Below the pieces are notes generated by a model. It was not told the DNA's origin. It saw only the letters and a list, made by a program, of their open reading frames with translations, and searched no databases. From positions 2,161,380-2,225,379 of the forward strand of contig JACBWW010000049.1 in assembly GCA_020086605.1 (NCBI GenBank): a DNA stretch of 64,000 bases. The letters are read 5' to 3'. The position numbers and the translations under genes are program-made. Below, piece by piece: positions 60,234 through 64,000 of the stretch. Source of the stretch: Lanius collurio. Lineage: Eukaryota > Chordata > Aves > Passeriformes > Laniidae. Every line of letters begins with the position of its first letter. The first letter of the stretch is position 1.

Positions 60234-62257
60234 AGCCCTGGACGTGGGACACCACTGTCAGAGAGGTCCAGGAAGAGGTTCCAGGTTGCTCTCTGAAGAG
60301 TTTTCAAGGAGTAGATGGGACCAGTTTTAGCTCATCTGGGGTTACAAGACCATATCCTTGATAGCTTATTGCAGTAGGGACAGGAATGAACTCCAAAACC
60401 TGGAGTCTTCCCAGTGTATAAAAGTTTACATCTCACCATTAGAGTTTTTCAAGTGAAATATAATGTAGAATATAGCACCAAAGACAAAGAACAGTTGTGC
60501 AAAGATAAAAAACTTTTCATATTCGTGCCCGTGGTTTCCTTTTTAATTACTTTTTTGCTAGCTTTTTTTCTCTTTGACCTATATTATAAGGAAATTCACA
60601 AAAATCTGTAAGATATATATCTAAAATCCTCAAAAAAGCATGAATTAGTCCTTTAAAAGAAGGAATACCACATTAGAAACCTCTGTGCATCATTAATATG
60701 TAACTTAGATTATTTTTAGACTATTTTAGGGCAAAACACAATGGTGGTTTCTCTGAGCTGGCAGCACAAATGGAAAGATAACAGTTATGACCAGAGTTTT
60801 ATGAAAACATGTAAGACAGCTGTTTTCATTCCTTCATCACGTGACAGAGAAGTGGTCAAGTAAACTCTTCAGAAAATCAATTTGACAAAACCTTTTTAAA
60901 ATCTCTGTGATCTGCAGCATAGCTGGAATAAAATGACATTAAACCTCAGCACCTGCTGGTTAACTCAAAATAACTGACCTGCCAATGATGCTCCTTATTT
61001 CTTGCTTCTTCTCCACGCTTAAAGACACTAAAAACACACCCAGCTTTTCCTACCTTTATCAGTCCATGCCAGGGATCCCCCATGTGGTGCCAAAAGGACT
61101 TTGCTCTGTTGAACTTTGGGTGCAGAAGGTCACTTTGCTCTTCACAAGAGGGACACAGAGGTTGTCCCAACAGAAGCAAAGGCACGATGGAGCTGGGTGC
61201 TCACAGGACATTTTTCCTGCTCCAAGTGGGATAAGACACATCCTGAACCTTCTTCTGCCTGCTCTGTGCAGTGGATATCTGTGTGTGTGCCAGATGAGTG
61301 TGCTCCACTCTCTCATCCTGCATCCTCAGCAGCAGAAAAATCCACTCAGCTCTGCCAGGCTCTGTTCTCTCTCTGTCCCCAGAGCAGTTGCTGCACTGGA
61401 CAGAAGAAGTGATCCAAATAAGATTTTTTTCCCACTGGAATTATACAAGTGGGTTGACTGGAATGTTTTGTGAGTTCATGCTGATCAAAGACATTTTTTT
61501 GAATTGAGACATGGAAAAGAAAAAAAAAGCAGTAGGAAAATGGGAAAGGGGTCTTGGAAAAAAATGTAAATGTTTTTTATTTGGATGCTTTCAAAGTAAT
61601 TTGAGGTGATGTTTCATTTAAAAATATACTTCAGTTTTATTTAGAGTAGAATAAACATCCTTTCCAAGGGTTCAGAGCTGCAATATTTCATTTCGGCCTC
61701 AAAAAATAGACTTGAAATTAAACTGCCTTTGCTCCTGTTCTGCTTGCTGTCACCTATCATTTTTATTTCACTTAAAAAAAAAAAAATTCAGAAGTATTAT
61801 AAAAAACATTAACTGTGGTATCCAGAAATAGTGGTACCCAAAATAGCCTTTCTGGGTTTGACATATCTTTCCACATCTTATTTATTTATGTGGAAAAACA
61901 TTGGGCTTCTCAGCATTTCTTGTTCATCTGGCTGTACTCATGCTTGTGGAGAAGTGCATCATCTTAAAGGAGCTATCTTCTACTAAAATGAGAGTGATAT
62001 CTCCAGGAACTGGATAGACATTATGCAATTTCTTCTTCTGATGGTGATCAGTGGAAATCTGAAAACCAGCTCAGTCTCCTCTGTGAAGGGATGGATATTG
62101 CCCTTTTTTTTTTTTTTGCAGAGCTCCATGAATCTCATTTCCAGTAGCTTTCCTCTTTTCTTTTCCCTGCTTGACTTCAGAACAGGAGGTCAGGTCAAAC
62201 TTCTGGCTGGTATAATAGCTAATTACACCCCCTATTTGGCCTAGGACGAGGGGTGAG
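60234..62257. other. Unassigned noncoding DNA, 2 kb
   Basis: No gene recognised. The 162-codon plus-strand frame at 60985-61473 is the longest without N, but it overlaps open frames on both strands and shows no domain. A T run at 62104-62116 ends in GCAG. Confidence 0.5.
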
Positions 62258-62345
62258 GCATAAATTAGGACCTGATAGCTCAGTTGGTGCCATGGTGGGT
62301 TATTAGATGTGTGTCAGCGAGCGAAGTTGTGATCAAAGCTCACAG
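62258..62345 (+). repeat. tRNA-like sequence, possible SINE head or tRNA pseudogene
   Basis: TAGCTCAGTTGG at 62276-62287 matches the RNA polymerase III A-box consensus TRGYNNAGTNGG exactly and sits about where it should after a GGACCTGA start. About 38 nt downstream, AGTTGTGATCAAAG sits where a B box (GGTTCGANNCC) would be, but it is badly degraded. Some resemblance to tRNA-Ile (TGGTGGGTTATTAG against 'TGGTGCTAATAA') recalls bird tRNA-derived SINEs. No intact cloverleaf can be drawn, so it is not a functional tRNA. Confidence 0.3.
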
Positions 62346-63248
62346 TGAGACAGCCAGAGGTCGAGAAGCATGGCTGGGGACTAATTGCTGGGCTGTGTGC
62401 TGAAAGGAAGTTTGCAATGAAAGGCCACTCAGATTCAGGTTTTCCAATCCATGGAGCAAAGTTATGGAGAAATGGGGATTGCTGAGCAAGCAGGGAAATG
62501 AGGGGGTCCAGTGAGAGTCCTGCTCTGGGGGATGGTGAGGGCTCACCTCATTTCTGAAGAGTTTTCCAAAGGAAGGGCAGGATCTGCTTCTAGAGATCAG
62601 TCCTGGCAAGGGCTTATTAACTCATATCTTCATTTAAATGGGTTGGTCAAAAGAAAAGTGGCTTTTGAAAGAGCTCGCCCCAGCAGAGAAATTTGGCTGG
62701 GTATAAAACTCACTGGCAGTAGGAAAATTTTGCTTGTAGAGCAGAGAGTGGAGGGGGCAGAGGATTTAGTCAGGCACTTGAAAAGCACACCAACATCTAT
62801 GGATGACAGCTCTCTAGAGAAAAAAATTAGTGGAATAAAATTATAATTCTTTTTAATTCTCAAAGGTTTTCTACACGCTCTGCACAGCACATCAGATGCA
62901 TTTTAATATTGTAAATGGGGAAACTGAGGAAAAATGAAATAGATTTCACTTTTTAATTTATAACACTCAGATTCCCACAGGCCAGATATCCTGGAGACCA
63001 AATGACATAATTAAGCTGATTTGAAGGAGAATGGAAAACTGTTACCCTATTTTATTGGTTACTGTTGTAGGAATTAATCTTTTGTGATCTATCAGTCACT
63101 TTTTCAGTCTTGTTTCCCCTCGGATCCTTTTGAGAACTCTGAAAATTTCCCAGTTAAATCTTTCTCAAGGGTGGTATCCATGTCAATTTATCTCTCCTCT
63201 TCCTCCAAAACTTTGAATAAAATAAACAGGCCATCTCAACTAGAATCA
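62346..63248. other. Unassigned noncoding DNA
   Basis: No gene recognised. AATGGGGAAACTGAGGAAAA at about 62916-62935 weakly resembles a reversed MIR/L3 tail. The last bases before the gap, CTAGAATCA, could be the edge of a reversed CR1 tail. Confidence 0.5.
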
Positions 63249-63604
63249 NNNNNNNNNNNNNNNNNNNNNNNNNNNNNNNNNNNNNNNNNNNNNNNNNNNN
63301 NNNNNNNNNNNNNNNNNNNNNNNNNNNNNNNNNNNNNNNNNNNNNNNNNNNNNNNNNNNNNNNNNNNNNNNNNNNNNNNNNNNNNNNNNNNNNNNNNNNN
63401 NNNNNNNNNNNNNNNNNNNNNNNNNNNNNNNNNNNNNNNNNNNNNNNNNNNNNNNNNNNNNNNNNNNNNNNNNNNNNNNNNNNNNNNNNNNNNNNNNNNN
63501 NNNNNNNNNNNNNNNNNNNNNNNNNNNNNNNNNNNNNNNNNNNNNNNNNNNNNNNNNNNNNNNNNNNNNNNNNNNNNNNNNNNNNNNNNNNNNNNNNNNN
63601 NNNN
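63249..63604. other. Assembly gap, 356 N
   Basis: Run of N. Three open frames drawn through it have no meaning. Confidence 1.
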
Positions 63605-64000
63605 TCACCTGTCGATTGCAAAAATAAAATATTTCATAGATGTTTGTATATTCAGCATAGATGAGGGCAAACACTTTCATTTTCTAAGCATCAGTATAGT
63701 TTTTATGTATGTCAGCAGTTTAAATGAAATAAGTATTTAAGTTATAACATGATGCAAGACCTAAATAATAGAGATTAAATGATTTCATGCCTATTCAGAA
63801 AGGTCATCTTGAATATAAACAACAATAAATAGCTAAGAAAAATCTGGTTGCTCTGGCCAAATAGAGATTGTCAGAACCAAAGCTGGAATTTCCACACAGT
63901 GAAATTTCCACTCTGTCAGCATATATTTGCAGTCAGTTTGAGACAAAATGTCATATTTTGGGGAAAGGAAAAGAATCTCATGAATGCTTTGGCCAGAAAT
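63605..64000. other. Unassigned noncoding DNA
   Basis: Nothing recognised in the last 400 bp. Confidence 0.5.

Noticed and set aside
60985..61473. 162-codon plus-strand ORF, longest without N
   Set aside because: Overlapping open frames exist in other registers and on the minus strand. The peptide has no motif, signal peptide or membrane pattern that I can support.
62121..62209. Possible exon after the T-run/GCAG acceptor
   Set aside because: The only nearby donor (GCTG|GTATAA) is weak, and the open frame reads as hydrophobic low-complexity sequence from T-rich DNA.
63084..63740. ORFs of 144-218 codons across N
   Set aside because: They are translations of an assembly gap with short chance ends.
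1..64000. CRISPR array, bacterial operon, integrated virus or LTR element
   Set aside because: There are no regularly spaced direct repeats, no bacterial gene density, and no paired long terminal repeats or retroviral gag/pol motifs that I could see. The repeat content is that of a bird chromosome.

Overview
This is nuclear DNA from a bird, most likely a songbird. The basis is the transposon content. At least a dozen copies carry the 3' end of CR1 LINEs, recognised by the tail motif read as CATTCTGTGATTCT on one strand and AGAATCACAGAATGG on the other, and by the body motifs around 'GGCAGGGACACCTTCCACTA'. There are no Alu, B1/B2 or L1 signatures. CpG is sparse, the DNA is generally AT-rich, and two blocks of N (52690-53066 and 63249-63604) mark gaps in a draft assembly. 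CR1 covers very roughly 5% of the window, a sparse load typical of avian intergenic or intronic DNA.

I recognise no protein-coding gene, rRNA, functional tRNA or CRISPR array. Open reading frames are short, overlap on both strands, and are explained by chance, low-complexity DNA, CR1 coding remnants or N runs. The window is best read as a gene desert or the inside of a very long intron. Two short stretches look by eye like exons with good splice sites (5908-5952 and 8945-9011), and one minus-strand ORF (59793-60233) is more protein-like than its surroundings. All three are unproven.

Layout: 1-320 is a degenerate TATC tract around an inverted pair of old L3/MIR-type tails with a perfect 22-bp stem. 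1403-1530 is a 114-nt pure pyrimidine tract with 21 uninterrupted TTC units. 7630-8425 is the largest transposon relic, a minus-strand CR1/L3-type LINE with recognisable but broken reverse-transcriptase motifs. CR1 3' ends follow at 10420, 11561, 13200, 18048, 20594, 30150, 35419, 38391, 43690, 50089, 54288 (weak) and 57108, in both orientations. 22840-23560 and 49890-50395 are very AT-rich, the latter with a perfect 22-bp palindrome touching a CR1 insertion. 24130-24420, 33640-34010 and 38960-39140 are simple-repeat-free stretches that resemble conserved noncoding elements but need alignment. 54595-54775 is an old MIR/L3-like relic, and 62258-62345 contains an exact tRNA-type A box.

There is no operon-like or cooperative gene system to describe. 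The interest lies in the repeat record, the structure-prone DNA and the few candidate exons and regulatory stretches.
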